NCBI GenBank assembly: GCA_903862885.1
Contig: CAIOZU010000032.1
Coordinates: forward strand, 1 to 48,148
Direction: 5' to 3'
From: an uncultured Pseudomonadota bacterium
GTDB lineage: Bacteria; Pseudomonadota; Gammaproteobacteria; Steroidobacterales; Steroidobacteraceae
DNA: 48,148 nucleotides
Shown here: positions 1-8,024 of the stretch, one piece after another
Layout of the letters: the number at the start of each line of letters is the position of its first letter
Position numbering within the stretch: position 1 is the first letter of the stretch
The notes under the pieces: model-generated
The model's input: the letters and a program-made list of their open reading frames with translations, nothing else
Databases searched by the model: none
Told to the model about the DNA's origin: nothing
Made by a program: the position numbers and the translations under genes

Positions 1-1
1 A

Positions 2-385
2 ACCTACGCCATTTACAAAACGCGGTTTCGACGCACTTACCCGTTTTCGTACGATCTCGTCGAGCTTGCTGATTTTATTATTGGTTATCGACGCCTGATG
101 GCACATTGGCATCAGGTGCTGCCGGGCCGCATACTCGATGTGGCCTATGAAGATGTGGTGCAGTCACAGGAAACCTCCACGCGACGGCTTCTCGATCACT
201 GCGACCTTACCTTTGAAGATGCCTGCCTGCAGTTTCATAAAAATCCAGCGGCCAGCACCACAGCGAGCGCTGTACAGGTGCGTCAGCCCATTTATGACTC
301 GTCGCTCCACGAGTGGCGCCATCACGCGGAAGCTTTGAGCCCCGCACGCGCACGCTTTGAAGCAGCGGGCATCTCCGTCGATTAA
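2..385 (+). CDS. Sulfotransferase, C-terminal part (runs off the left edge)
   Basis: The reading frame is open from the first bases of the window, so only the last ~127 residues are visible. Sulfotransferases of this kind move sulfate from PAPS to a hydroxyl or amine acceptor. The visible part has the typical C-terminal layout: a YEDVV motif after a GRILDV strand, a helix with RRLLDHCDL, then the TTASAVQVRQPIYDSS stretch that in this family closes the PAPS site (TxSxxQVRxPIY), and a WRHH..L end. Many relatives carry N-terminal TPR repeats, which would lie outside the window. The next gene is convergent, its stop only 7 bases away. Family assignment is firm; substrate is unknown. Confidence 0.85.
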   Translation, partial: TYAIYKTRFRRTYPFSYDLVELADFIIGYRRLMAHWHQVLPGRILDVAYEDVVQSQETSTRRLLDHCDLTFEDACLQFHKNPAASTTASAVQVRQPIYDSSLHEWRHHAEALSPARARFEAAGISVD

Positions 386-392
386 TCCCCAG

Positions 393-911
393 TCACCGCG
401 CGCGCGTCACTTTGCAGTTGCGACCGGAGGCAGCCTTCAGCCAGTAAGAGCCGAGCGCCCCGCGCGACAAATGCACCGTCTCGCCCAACTTCGCGAGCAA
501 ATCATCTCCCGGCACCAGTTGGCGCCAAATCTGTCCATTGTCTAGCGTGAAAACCACCCTGCCGTCAGCAGCCACTCGCATCGCAATGAGTTTGGCATCC
601 AGCACATCCGCGGGCGGCGGCAAATCGGAACGCACCGCCTCCTCGCGCAATGCCACCAGCGGCGGGAGGCCAAAGGACTGCTGCGGCGCCAGCACATTGG
701 CCGCCGGTTTATCCACCAGCACAGACACCTCGCGGTCAAAGCACGCCAACCGCTGAACCTCCTCGGTAATCGAACGGCAAACTCGCAAAGCCGCTAGTCG
801 ATCAGCCGCCTCAACACAACCTATGGAAGTGGAAAAAACCACGAACACCCAGGCCACACTCGACGACCACAAGTGACTGCACAGCGCTCTCGATCTCAGT
901 GCCACCCTCAT
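393..911 (-). CDS. Exported protein of unknown function (172 aa)
   Basis: No function recognised. The N-terminus looks like a Sec signal peptide (basic start, hydrophobic stretch around residues 13-30, cleavage probably after VEA near residue 35). Next comes a short CRSI...RLACFD motif seen at the N-terminus of many small proteobacterial periplasmic proteins (also in TagO/VasI-type proteins), then a low-complexity Pro/Ala linker, and a C-terminal region with FTLDNGQIWRQ and RGALGSYWL that recurs in uncharacterised gammaproteobacterial proteins. The start is supported by GAGG 7 nt upstream. Its ATG overlaps the stop of the upstream hydroxylase gene (ATGA), so the two are translationally coupled and probably work in one process. 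Confidence 0.75.
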   Translation of the reverse strand: MRVALRSRALCSHLWSSSVAWVFVVFSTSIGCVEAADRLAALRVCRSITEEVQRLACFDREVSVLVDKPAANVLAPQQSFGLPPLVALREEAVRSDLPPPADVLDAKLIAMRVAADGRVVFTLDNGQIWRQLVPGDDLLAKLGETVHLSRGALGSYWLKAASGRNCKVTRAR

Positions 912-2215
912 AAACCCACCTCATCCATCCCATCGGCGCTCGAGAACTCCGCCAAAGCCAGTGTCGCTTCGCGAACCACATCGCGCTCTCGCTCAGTCAA
1001 TTCTGGATTCCAGACGTCAAAAATCAGTATGGCACGAGGCACGTCTGCATCATTCCAAGCTTCATGCTCTATCGTGTCATCAAATACCCAAGCCTCCCCC
1101 GCCTTCCATTCACGCGTTTCATTGCCGACCCTAAACCGGCACCCCGCTGGCACAATGAGCGGCAGGTGAACGGTCAGACGCGTATTGGTAATTCCATGGT
1201 GCGCTGGAATATGTGTATGGGCATCCAAGATTGAATAGAACGCCGTGGGGCCGTGACCGGCAATATCTACTCTGGGTATCGCATCCAGTGCAGTCATCGT
1301 GCGCGGACAGCGCGCCGCATGCTCAGACAACCGCTGGCCTTCCTTCCACAAGAAGTAAGCGCTCCAACGGCGCGAGTGATTGAGATCTTTCCACTGATCA
1401 AGCGGCAAACCGTCACGGTATGCGATATACGGTTCAAGCCCAGCACCCTCATCACTGAGCACAGCCAAACATTCGTCGCGAATCGCTGCGGTGGCCGCCT
1501 CCAGTGACTCAAGCCACGGGAACTGTTCGCGGCCGTAGTATTCGTAGTTATGTAGATGCGGGAAAAATAAGCTGCTCGGCCTTGGCGCGTAGGAGCGAGC
1601 ACGCCCTAGCAGCATGTCAATGGATCGATTCACACGTTGAAATTCATGGCCATCACGCTGTGACCCCAATCGACGGTCCAGAAAGGCTGACAGCTCGACC
1701 GTGCTCTCTGTCACTCGCCGCTGCGCCTCGCGCACTAATGGCTCGAGGGTGGGCGCAAAACGCGCACCTGGGCCCGCGGCTTGTATAGCATTGCCATAAA
1801 TTCTAGCCGCGGCGCGCCGTTTCCCCATGCGATCAAGTGCAGCGCCCTTGTAAAGCAGCGCCAATACATCTCGCGGCTGCAGCACGAGCGCCCGATCCAG
1901 CGCGACCAATTCTTTTTCGTTCAGGACCAACACACGGAAACAGGCGGCCAGGCTGTGCCACAGTGCAGGCTCTTGTGCCGCCACCGCCACCGCCCGCTCA
2001 AGTAACTCGCGCGCGCCCTGTGCATCGCCAGTGGCCAACAAGCGGCGAGCTTGCTCATGCAACACCCGAGGGTGCTCTGGCAGCAGGGCGGCGGCCGCCT
2101 GAAGTGCCCGTAGCGCATCCGACTCACGGCGCTCCCCTAAGGCTTTTTCACACGCGCCCATGAGCGCAAGCACCTGCTGCTCTGCCGAAACGATTGGGGG
2201 TTTTGGCGTACTCAC
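908..2215 (-). CDS. TPR-containing aspartyl/asparaginyl beta-hydroxylase family protein
   Basis: The N-terminal half holds TPR-like helices rich in Ala and Leu (roughly residues 10-190); the C-terminal half is an Asp/Asn beta-hydroxylase domain, a 2-oxoglutarate/Fe(II) dioxygenase. Visible signatures are HHGITNTRLTVH near residue 340, RVGNE, and FDDTIEHEAWN near residue 384; by comparison with human AspH the two iron-binding histidines are the first H of HHG and the H of EHEAW. The start is uncertain: an ATG at 2245 would give 445 aa, but a TATAAT lies on the minus strand at 2228-2223, so I place the start at the GTG at 2215 (435 aa), nearly leaderless. ATG 2161 is another option. Target protein or peptide unknown. 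Confidence 0.85.
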   Translation of the reverse strand: MSTPKPPIVSAEQQVLALMGACEKALGERRESDALRALQAAAALLPEHPRVLHEQARRLLATGDAQGARELLERAVAVAAQEPALWHSLAACFRVLVLNEKELVALDRALVLQPRDVLALLYKGAALDRMGKRRAAARIYGNAIQAAGPGARFAPTLEPLVREAQRRVTESTVELSAFLDRRLGSQRDGHEFQRVNRSIDMLLGRARSYAPRPSSLFFPHLHNYEYYGREQFPWLESLEAATAAIRDECLAVLSDEGAGLEPYIAYRDGLPLDQWKDLNHSRRWSAYFLWKEGQRLSEHAARCPRTMTALDAIPRVDIAGHGPTAFYSILDAHTHIPAHHGITNTRLTVHLPLIVPAGCRFRVGNETREWKAGEAWVFDDTIEHEAWNDADVPRAILIFDVWNPELTERERDVVREATLALAEFSSADGMDEVGL

Positions 2216-2222
2216 GGGTGGG

Positions 2223-2228
2223 ATTATA
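2223..2228 (-). promoter_or_regulatory. Possible -10 box for the TPR/hydroxylase gene
   Basis: A perfect TATAAT lies on the minus strand 7 bases before the GTG at 2215. No good -35 box is seen at the expected distance, so this is a weak promoter call. If real, translation begins at 2215 or later rather than at the ATG at 2245. Confidence 0.3.
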
Positions 2229-2307
2229 GCGCCCCTCGCGCCCATCGGCAGCGAGGGTGGTTACAATGGGGCGCAAAGACCCCACGCCACCTACCCGAAG
2301 AGCCGCC

Positions 2308-2979
2308 ATGAGCCCCCCGGACATCGTACCCATGTTCGCCGTTCCCTTCGCCTTCAGCCGGCATCCAGAGCCGGATCGGCTGAACGCATCACTGCGACGA
2401 TTTTTACTGGCAGAGGAATCGCGTGGTGAGGCAGCGGCCAACCCGCGCCCTCTGACCACGCGCAACGCGCCCGTTTTTGAAAGTGATTTCAACCTATTCC
2501 GCAATCCAGATCCGGCGATTCAAGAGCTGAAATTGTTCTGCTGGGACCAGCTGCTCGCCGTCATCGGCCACCTCAATGGCTACTCTTTGCAGATACTTCA
2601 GACGCTACAGATCTACAATGACGCTTGGTTTCATATCTCACGCCGGGGCGGATTTTTTGGCCTGCACAATCACCCCAATGCGTCTTGGAGCGGGGTCTAT
2701 TGTGTAGACCCTGGCACGCATGATCCAGACCGCAAAGACAGCGGTGCGCTCTGCTTCGTGAATCCGATGACTGCCGGCGCGATGTTTATGGATGCCGGGA
2801 ACGGCCTGATCCCGCCACCCTTCGGCACCCAGCTACGCAGCGTTCACTTCGAACCAGGGCAACTCGTCCTGTTTCCTTCTTCTATCCTGCACGACGTCAA
2901 ACCATTTGAAGGACAGGGCGAACGAATCACCATCGCCTTTAATTGTTGGTTCACTCGACCGGACACCGAGTGCTCATGA
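2308..2979 (+). CDS. 2OG-Fe(II) oxygenase family protein (TIGR02466 type)
   Basis: A 223-aa protein of the putative 2-oxoglutarate/Fe(II) oxygenase family that starts with a PMFAVPF motif. The double-stranded beta-helix signature is clear: HNHPNASWSGVYCV (iron-site histidines at about residues 120-122), DSGALCFVNP, then FPSSILHDV with the distal histidine at about 195 and an ERITIAFN segment whose Arg (206) should bind 2-oxoglutarate. I chose the ATG at 2308 because the family begins just before PMFAVPF; an in-frame ATG at 2257 adds 17 non-conserved residues. It is divergent from the TPR-hydroxylase gene, so two 2OG enzymes and a sulfotransferase cluster here. Substrate unknown; family call is firm. 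Confidence 0.88.
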   Translation: MSPPDIVPMFAVPFAFSRHPEPDRLNASLRRFLLAEESRGEAAANPRPLTTRNAPVFESDFNLFRNPDPAIQELKLFCWDQLLAVIGHLNGYSLQILQTLQIYNDAWFHISRRGGFFGLHNHPNASWSGVYCVDPGTHDPDRKDSGALCFVNPMTAGAMFMDAGNGLIPPPFGTQLRSVHFEPGQLVLFPSSILHDVKPFEGQGERITIAFNCWFTRPDTECS

Positions 2980-3096
2980 ATGCAGCATCAATAGACTCAA
3001 TGCATCTTGCCAAGTGGGCGTGGGGCGCTTAAGTTACCATCGTGATTTGGTCAGTATAGCCATCAGCTCTCTAATACACTCGAGTAGCTTAATTTT

Positions 3097-3483
3097 ATGT
3101 ACAAGTCTGCTTTCTACTCTCGCCTGAGTATCGCCTTATTGCTGTGTCTTACCGGTTGCTCAAGCCAGCCCAAATTGGCCCCGCCCACAGGGGCACCCGC
3201 CGACGTGATCGCGCCAGCCGCTGCTAAAGCCACTGGAGCAGCAGCCGACAACTTGGTTAGCTCAGACACCTATGCAAAGGCACAGGCCTTAGGCTTTCAT
3301 CCACGCGTTCGCGACGGACTGACCGTGTTCTGTCACAACGACGCGGCCATCGGAACTCACTTCAAATCTGAGCGTTGTATCAAACCTGAGACAGTCGATC
3401 TAGAGGTGGAATTGGCCGCGCAGTTGCGGCAAAAGAGTGGCCAAGTGAGGCCCTGCACCGGCGCCAGTTGTGGGACCAACTAA
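3097..3483 (+). CDS. Small predicted lipoprotein
   Basis: A 128-aa protein with a short basic N-terminus, a hydrophobic stretch and a lipobox L18-T19-G20-C21, so it is probably lipidated and anchored in a membrane facing the periplasm. The segment after the lipobox is Pro/Ala-rich. Its folded part contains FCHNDAAIGTHFKSERC, matching a pattern (FCR..A.iGS.....C) seen in other small uncharacterised proteobacterial envelope proteins, and two more Cys near the C-terminus. There is no obvious Shine-Dalgarno. Stands alone between the oxygenase and the MATE gene. Function unknown. Confidence 0.65.
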   Translation: MYKSAFYSRLSIALLLCLTGCSSQPKLAPPTGAPADVIAPAAAKATGAAADNLVSSDTYAKAQALGFHPRVRDGLTVFCHNDAAIGTHFKSERCIKPETVDLEVELAAQLRQKSGQVRPCTGASCGTN

Positions 3484-3645
3484 GGCTAACACGCCCTGCA
3501 CACTGCTCACGTTTTCGTATTGTTAAATTATTTCATCAATGACTTCTTACCCTCACATCAGGTGAGCCGGACCAACGTGCGCGAAGACGTGGTTTATCAG
3601 GATTCATAAAAGGTATGGCCACTATCTGATGCGTCACTTTTTATA

Positions 3646-5076
3646 ATGAAATCCACCACAAGTCTCACTGAAGGTTCGATCAGTCGCACGCTGCTTGTCT
3701 TCACGCTTCCCATTTTAATGGGCAACGTCCTGCAGTCCTTAAACGCATCAGTCAATGCGGTTTGGGTGGGGCGGTTCTTGGGTAAAGCGGCGCTCACCGC
3801 CACTTCTAATGCCAATGCCATCCTATTCTTGTTAATGGGCGGCGCGTTCGGGGTATCTTTGGCCGCCACCGTCTTAGTCGCCCAATACACCGGCGCCAAA
3901 CAGCCGGATCAGGCCCGCCGAGTGGTCGGCGCTAGCGCTGCTTTTTTCACTGTAGTGGCTATCAGTTTCAGTGTACTTGGTCTGCTGCTCACTAATTCCC
4001 TACTGGTATCGATCCATACCCCATCTGATGCCTTACCCTTCGCTCGCGATTACTTAAGAGTCATCTTCGTCGCCTTGCCGTTCATCTATCTGAATACCTA
4101 TGTGATGGCGGTGCTACGCGGCGCAGGAGACTCTAAAACACCGTTTAAGTTTTTGGTGCTGGCAGTGTGTCTGGACATTGCTTTAAACCCGCTGCTCATT
4201 TTTGGTTGGGGCCCAATACCGAGGCTAGGTATCACTGGCGCTGCCAGCGCCACGCTCATCGCTAACGTCATCAGTCTTATTGCCCTGATCACGGTCCTCT
4301 ATCGCCGCCATGATCCCTTGTGCCTTAAGGGCCCTGACCTCTCCTTACTACGCTTTGACGGACCCATCATCAGTGCGTTACTGCGCAAGGGACTACCGAT
4401 GGGATTACAAATGGTGGTGATCGCGGCCAATGCGGTCATGATTATCACTCTAGTGAATCCTTTCGGTTCCGACACCACGGCAGCCTATGGTGCTTCTTGG
4501 CAATTATGGAACTATGTGCAAATGCCCGCCCTCGCCTTAGGAGCAGCTGTCTCTGCCATGGCCGCTCAGAACGTGGGTGCAAAACGATGGGATCGGGTCA
4601 AGCGCATTGCTCACGTGGGTATTTTGTTTAGTTTGGTCGCCACAGGGACGGCAGCGTTGGCTCTGATACTTTTTGATGAAGTCGCATTGCGGTGGTTTTT
4701 GCCCTCTGATGAATTGGTGAACATCGCTCGCCACATCAATGTCATCGGCGCGCCCTCATTCGTATTCTTCGGCCTCGCCATGGTGCTGTTTGGCGTAATC
4801 CGCTCAACCGGAGCGGTGATGCCGCCGCTTGTGATTCTAATCGTTTCCCTGTGGGGATTCAGGTTGCCCTTTGCTACGCTACTCATGCCTCGCTTCGGCG
4901 CAGATGCGATCTGGTGGAGCTTCCCGCTGGCGGGGGCTCTGTCGGCACTTTTGGCGATTATGTATTATCACTTTGGTCACTGGCGCCAGGCGCACATGCT
5001 GACCGAAACCCACGCTGCTGACCTCAACCAGCGCCCAGTAACGGTCGCCACATCCGCCGACAGCAAGCCAAGCTGA
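3646..5076 (+). CDS. MATE family efflux transporter
   Basis: A 476-aa multidrug and toxic-compound exporter of the inner membrane, driven by an H+ or Na+ gradient. It begins LTEGSISRTLLVFTLPILMGNVLQSL, the classic MATE N-terminus, and has about 12 hydrophobic segments in two homologous halves; other family marks are VLRGAGDSKTPF near residue 155 and the second-half motif PMGLQMVV near residue 250. No Shine-Dalgarno is visible before the ATG. The next gene on the same strand (metallophosphoesterase) has its own upstream spacing of about 86 bases. Exported compound cannot be read from the sequence. Confidence 0.93.
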   Translation: MKSTTSLTEGSISRTLLVFTLPILMGNVLQSLNASVNAVWVGRFLGKAALTATSNANAILFLLMGGAFGVSLAATVLVAQYTGAKQPDQARRVVGASAAFFTVVAISFSVLGLLLTNSLLVSIHTPSDALPFARDYLRVIFVALPFIYLNTYVMAVLRGAGDSKTPFKFLVLAVCLDIALNPLLIFGWGPIPRLGITGAASATLIANVISLIALITVLYRRHDPLCLKGPDLSLLRFDGPIISALLRKGLPMGLQMVVIAANAVMIITLVNPFGSDTTAAYGASWQLWNYVQMPALALGAAVSAMAAQNVGAKRWDRVKRIAHVGILFSLVATGTAALALILFDEVALRWFLPSDELVNIARHINVIGAPSFVFFGLAMVLFGVIRSTGAVMPPLVILIVSLWGFRLPFATLLMPRFGADAIWWSFPLAGALSALLAIMYYHFGHWRQAHMLTETHAADLNQRPVTVATSADSKPS

Positions 5077-5162
5077 TATTGCTATGCAAAACCAACAGCA
5101 CTCGCCAGACCATTGTCACATCCGCCTGCTACAGTCACGTTATTGTGTATAAATTGACTCCT

Positions 5163-6044
5163 ATGCGCCGCCACCTCCGCTTACTGGTTGCTTTGCTACT
5201 GGCTCTTGGACTCACCCATCCTGCATGGGCTGGTCTCAAGGTGTATGCAGCCGGCGACATCGCTCAGTGTGGCTCTAATCCACAAAACAGCGCGGCCGCG
5301 CACACCGCTGCGTTGATTCCGGATGGAGGAATCGCATTGGTGTTGGGTGATACCACGTATTTGAACGCGGACACAGCCACGCTTAATAGCTGCTATGAAC
5401 CGACTTGGGGTCGGTTTAAAGCCACGAGCTACGTGGTGCCGGGCAACCATGATTATGTGAATGGTGATGTCACCGACTTTTTGACTTACTTCGGCGCGAG
5501 GACACCCAGTAAAACTTGGTTTCGAGCCCCGTTGGGTGAGTCCTGGTGGGTTATTGGTCTCGACAGTAACCTAAAAGAGCCCGCACTCACGCAACAGCAA
5601 GCGTGGCTGATGCATGAACTGACCACCATCAAGGGAGACGGCAAATGCATTGTTGCCCTCTGGCACCACGCGCTGTTCTCCACCGGCCTACACCACGGCG
5701 ACGGCGATTTGATGAAGCCCGCGTGGCGTGCATTGGATGCCGCAGGGGCGGATATGGTGCTCTCCGGGCACGAACACTTTTACGAGTCCTTCGAGCCCTT
5801 AGACGCCAATGGTCATCCGCAGAAAATGGGCATACGGCAGTTTGTGGTGGGCACCGGCGGTGGACAGCTGGCTGATTTATCCTTTCATCTCAACCATCGG
5901 GTCTACACACGTCGGTATGGTGTGCTGCAATTGGACTTAGAATCAGATCATTACAGTTGGGTATTTGAGACCATCAGCCATAAATACCTAGACGCCGGGT
6001 CCGCCCGCTGCCGCAATGCCCCGCGCCTCTCTGGCAGTCATTAA
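5163..6044 (+). CDS. Secreted metallophosphoesterase
   Basis: A 293-aa calcineurin-like phosphoesterase with a Sec signal peptide (hydrophobic segment 7-19, cleavage near AWA|G, residue 23). All metal-site motifs are present: GDIAQCG (D32), LGDTTY (D63), GNHDY (95-97), a WHHALFSTG block and SGHEHFYESF. It resembles the purple-acid-phosphatase/PhoX-unrelated secreted phosphoesterases that act in the periplasm or outside the cell. I prefer the ATG at 5163, which places the signal peptide at the N-terminus; the longer frame from 5079 adds 28 unlikely residues. The bufferin precursor starts only 31 bases downstream on the same strand, so the two may be transcribed together. Confidence 0.9.
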   Translation: MRRHLRLLVALLLALGLTHPAWAGLKVYAAGDIAQCGSNPQNSAAAHTAALIPDGGIALVLGDTTYLNADTATLNSCYEPTWGRFKATSYVVPGNHDYVNGDVTDFLTYFGARTPSKTWFRAPLGESWWVIGLDSNLKEPALTQQQAWLMHELTTIKGDGKCIVALWHHALFSTGLHHGDGDLMKPAWRALDAAGADMVLSGHEHFYESFEPLDANGHPQKMGIRQFVVGTGGGQLADLSFHLNHRVYTRRYGVLQLDLESDHYSWVFETISHKYLDAGSARCRNAPRLSGSH

Positions 6045-6075
6045 TATACTTTTTCGCTCGACTCAGGAGACCCTT

Positions 6076-6342
6076 ATGACCGATACAACCCGAAGCGCCC
6101 CACGAGTGGGCCCGGCCATCGCTAGCGCTGCGGCTTTGTTGTTCACTTCTCTGGTCATACCCACTGTGCATGCCACTGAGGCAAAACTCCAATGCGATGG
6201 CGTCAATGCCTGCAAAGGGACCTCTGCGTGCGGCACCGCCAACAATCACTGCGCCGGACAAAACGCCTGCAAAGGTCAAGGCTGGCTACTGTTAACGCAG
6301 GCTGACTGTGACGCCGCCAAAGAAAAGCTTCGCACGCCCTGA
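6076..6342 (+). CDS. bufA2: BufA2-like periplasmic bufferin precursor (Cys-rich RiPP metallophore)
   Basis: An 88-aa precursor with an N-terminal signal sequence (hydrophobic segment about residues 12-32, probable cleavage after VHA at 33) followed by a short Cys-rich core. Six cysteines (40, 46, 52, 59, 65, 78) are present; two copies of a C-x-G-x-N-A-C-K-G motif start at C40 and C59. Bufferins are ribosomal peptides exported to the periplasm that bind copper after conversion of cysteines to thiooxazole-type heterocycles by an MNIO enzyme; this gene is followed directly by bufB and bufC homologues. AGGAG at 6065-6069 sits 6 nt before the ATG, supporting the start. The stop overlaps the bufB ATG (TGATG). 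Confidence 0.85.
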   Translation: MTDTTRSAPRVGPAIASAAALLFTSLVIPTVHATEAKLQCDGVNACKGTSACGTANNHCAGQNACKGQGWLLLTQADCDAAKEKLRTP

Positions 6343-7202
6343 TGGGTACGCGGCGGATGCCCGCCCCCATCGAAAATCCATTGTCGGGTGTGGGTGTGGG
6401 ACTCAGACCCACGCACTATCAGGCGATTTTAGATAACGCCCCACGCATCGATTGGTTTGAGGCACTCACGGAGAACTACCTCGTGGGTGGCGGTCAACCT
6501 CTCTATTACCTGGATGCAATCGCTGAGCGCTACCCCATTGCACTGCATGGAGTGTCCCTCTCCATCGGGTCTACGGACCCTTTGAATCGAGTCTACCTGC
6601 ACGAGCTGAAGACACTGGCGGCGCGCTGCCGCCCCGCATTGATCTCAGATCACTTATGCTGGACTGGCATCGATGGCATGAATACCCATGACCTACTGCC
6701 ACTCCCTTATCACGAAGAGACACTCAAGCACCTCACGCGCCGCATCCGCCAAGTTCAAGATATTTTAGATCGGCCACTGGTGCTCGAGAATATCTCTCGG
6801 TACGTAAGCTTTTCCGCGTCGACCTTCAGTGAATGGGGCTTTCTAGCGACGCTCACTCGCGAGACGGGCTGCCGCTTGCTATTAGATATTAATAATATCT
6901 ATGTCAACGCACACAACTTTGGATTTTCTGCAACCGACTTTATCGACGGTATCCCAGTCGATGCAGTAGCGCAGTTTCATATCGCTGGTCATAGCGTGCA
7001 ACAGGCACTGCTCATTGACACGCATGATCAACCAGTCAGCCCGCCGGTTTTTAATTTACTGACCCATGCGCTCGCTCGCTTTGGCGCACAGCCCATTTTA
7101 TTAGAACGAGATGATAGCATTCCACCGCTCGATGAGCTGGTCGGTGAACTTGATACCGCTCGACAGCTATTAGCAGCACATCAGTCGAACACATCAGAAT
7201 GA
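6342..7202 (+). CDS. bufB: MNIO-family bufferin maturase (DUF692)
   Basis: A 286-aa TIM-barrel multinuclear non-heme iron-dependent oxidase, the enzyme class that oxidises cysteines of the precursor peptide. Family hallmarks are GVGVGLRPTHY at the N-terminus, FEALTENYL, HGVSLSIGS, ISDHLCW, LVLENISRY, LLLDINNIYVNAHN and FHIAGH, which supply the conserved His, Glu, Asp and Asn iron ligands, and a late LLERDD. Its start codon shares one base with the stop of the precursor gene and its end overlaps bufC by four bases (ATGA), so the three are translationally coupled. It acts in the cytoplasm before peptide export. Confidence 0.93.
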   Translation: MGTRRMPAPIENPLSGVGVGLRPTHYQAILDNAPRIDWFEALTENYLVGGGQPLYYLDAIAERYPIALHGVSLSIGSTDPLNRVYLHELKTLAARCRPALISDHLCWTGIDGMNTHDLLPLPYHEETLKHLTRRIRQVQDILDRPLVLENISRYVSFSASTFSEWGFLATLTRETGCRLLLDINNIYVNAHNFGFSATDFIDGIPVDAVAQFHIAGHSVQQALLIDTHDQPVSPPVFNLLTHALARFGAQPILLERDDSIPPLDELVGELDTARQLLAAHQSNTSE

Positions 7203-7996
7203 CGCTCCACCAATTGCAACGCGACTTCCAGTACGCCTTGATTGAGCGCAATGTGAGCGCACTGCAGGAGTCTACAGCCCTCACCGAGGGCACCGAACTG
7301 GCGCTATCTATTTATCAGCACGCCTATCGGGTGCGACTGCGCGACGCGCTGCGCAGCCACTATCCCATACTGGAGAAGTATCTGGGCCGAATGGCTTTCA
7401 ACGCCTATGTGGATGGATACATCTCACGTTACCCGTCACGATCGGTGTCGCTCACTGACTATGGGGATCAGTTGGCCGCTGATTGTTTGGCGCACTTAAA
7501 CGATGTGGATGTGAATACAGCCTCGGAGCTAGCGGCTTTTGAGTGGTTGCTCGGACGCGCCTTTGGGGCCGCTCAGGGCGCGCCGGTGACGGTGGCACAA
7601 TTGTCTGCCATCAATCCGATTCACTGGGCGGGCCTTCGCTTCACACCGGTACCAAGCGTGAGCCGACACACCGTCACCACCTCAGCCGTTACAATCTGGC
7701 GGCAGCTGAAAATGGCCTCTACCGATACGCACAGTCCGCCAACGGCCGCACCGCCCATCACGCCGGAAACAGCCGACACACCCACACACTGGGTGATCGC
7801 CCGAGTCGACCTTGATGTGCGCTTTCAGTCGATCCCTCGAGAGGAAGCCAGTGCCCTCGACAGAGTCTTATCGGGATCTCCATTCGCCGAGGTCTGTGAG
7901 CCCTTGGCTGCACACCATGGGGAGGAAGCAGCCCGAGTCGCAGCCACCTGGCTTAAAAGGTGGATTGAAGCCGGCTGGCTTGAATTAGTATCATGA
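7199..7996 (+). CDS. bufC: BufC/HvfC-type MNIO partner protein (DUF2063)
   Basis: A 265-aa protein with the DUF2063 N-terminal domain (LHQLQRDFQYALIE, LSIYQHAYRVRLRDALRSHYPILEKYLG, residues 1-70) that recruits precursor peptides to the MNIO enzyme, then a variable C-terminal region (from about residue 165) ending in a small winged-helix-like part (AARVAATWLKRWIEAGWLE). It overlaps bufB by four bases. In characterised systems the pair BufB-BufC is needed for peptide modification. The C-terminal Thr/Pro-rich linker (about 160-190) is longer than I would expect, but no broken frame is seen. Confidence 0.88.
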   Translation: MTLHQLQRDFQYALIERNVSALQESTALTEGTELALSIYQHAYRVRLRDALRSHYPILEKYLGRMAFNAYVDGYISRYPSRSVSLTDYGDQLAADCLAHLNDVDVNTASELAAFEWLLGRAFGAAQGAPVTVAQLSAINPIHWAGLRFTPVPSVSRHTVTTSAVTIWRQLKMASTDTHSPPTAAPPITPETADTPTHWVIARVDLDVRFQSIPREEASALDRVLSGSPFAEVCEPLAAHHGEEAARVAATWLKRWIEAGWLELVS

Positions 7997-8024
7997 CGAT
8001 CCACCTAAATAAAGGAGGTTGGCC

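Noticed and set aside
3641-3646. TATAAT overlapping the MATE start codon
   Set aside because: A -10 box there would put the transcript start inside the coding region; taken as chance.
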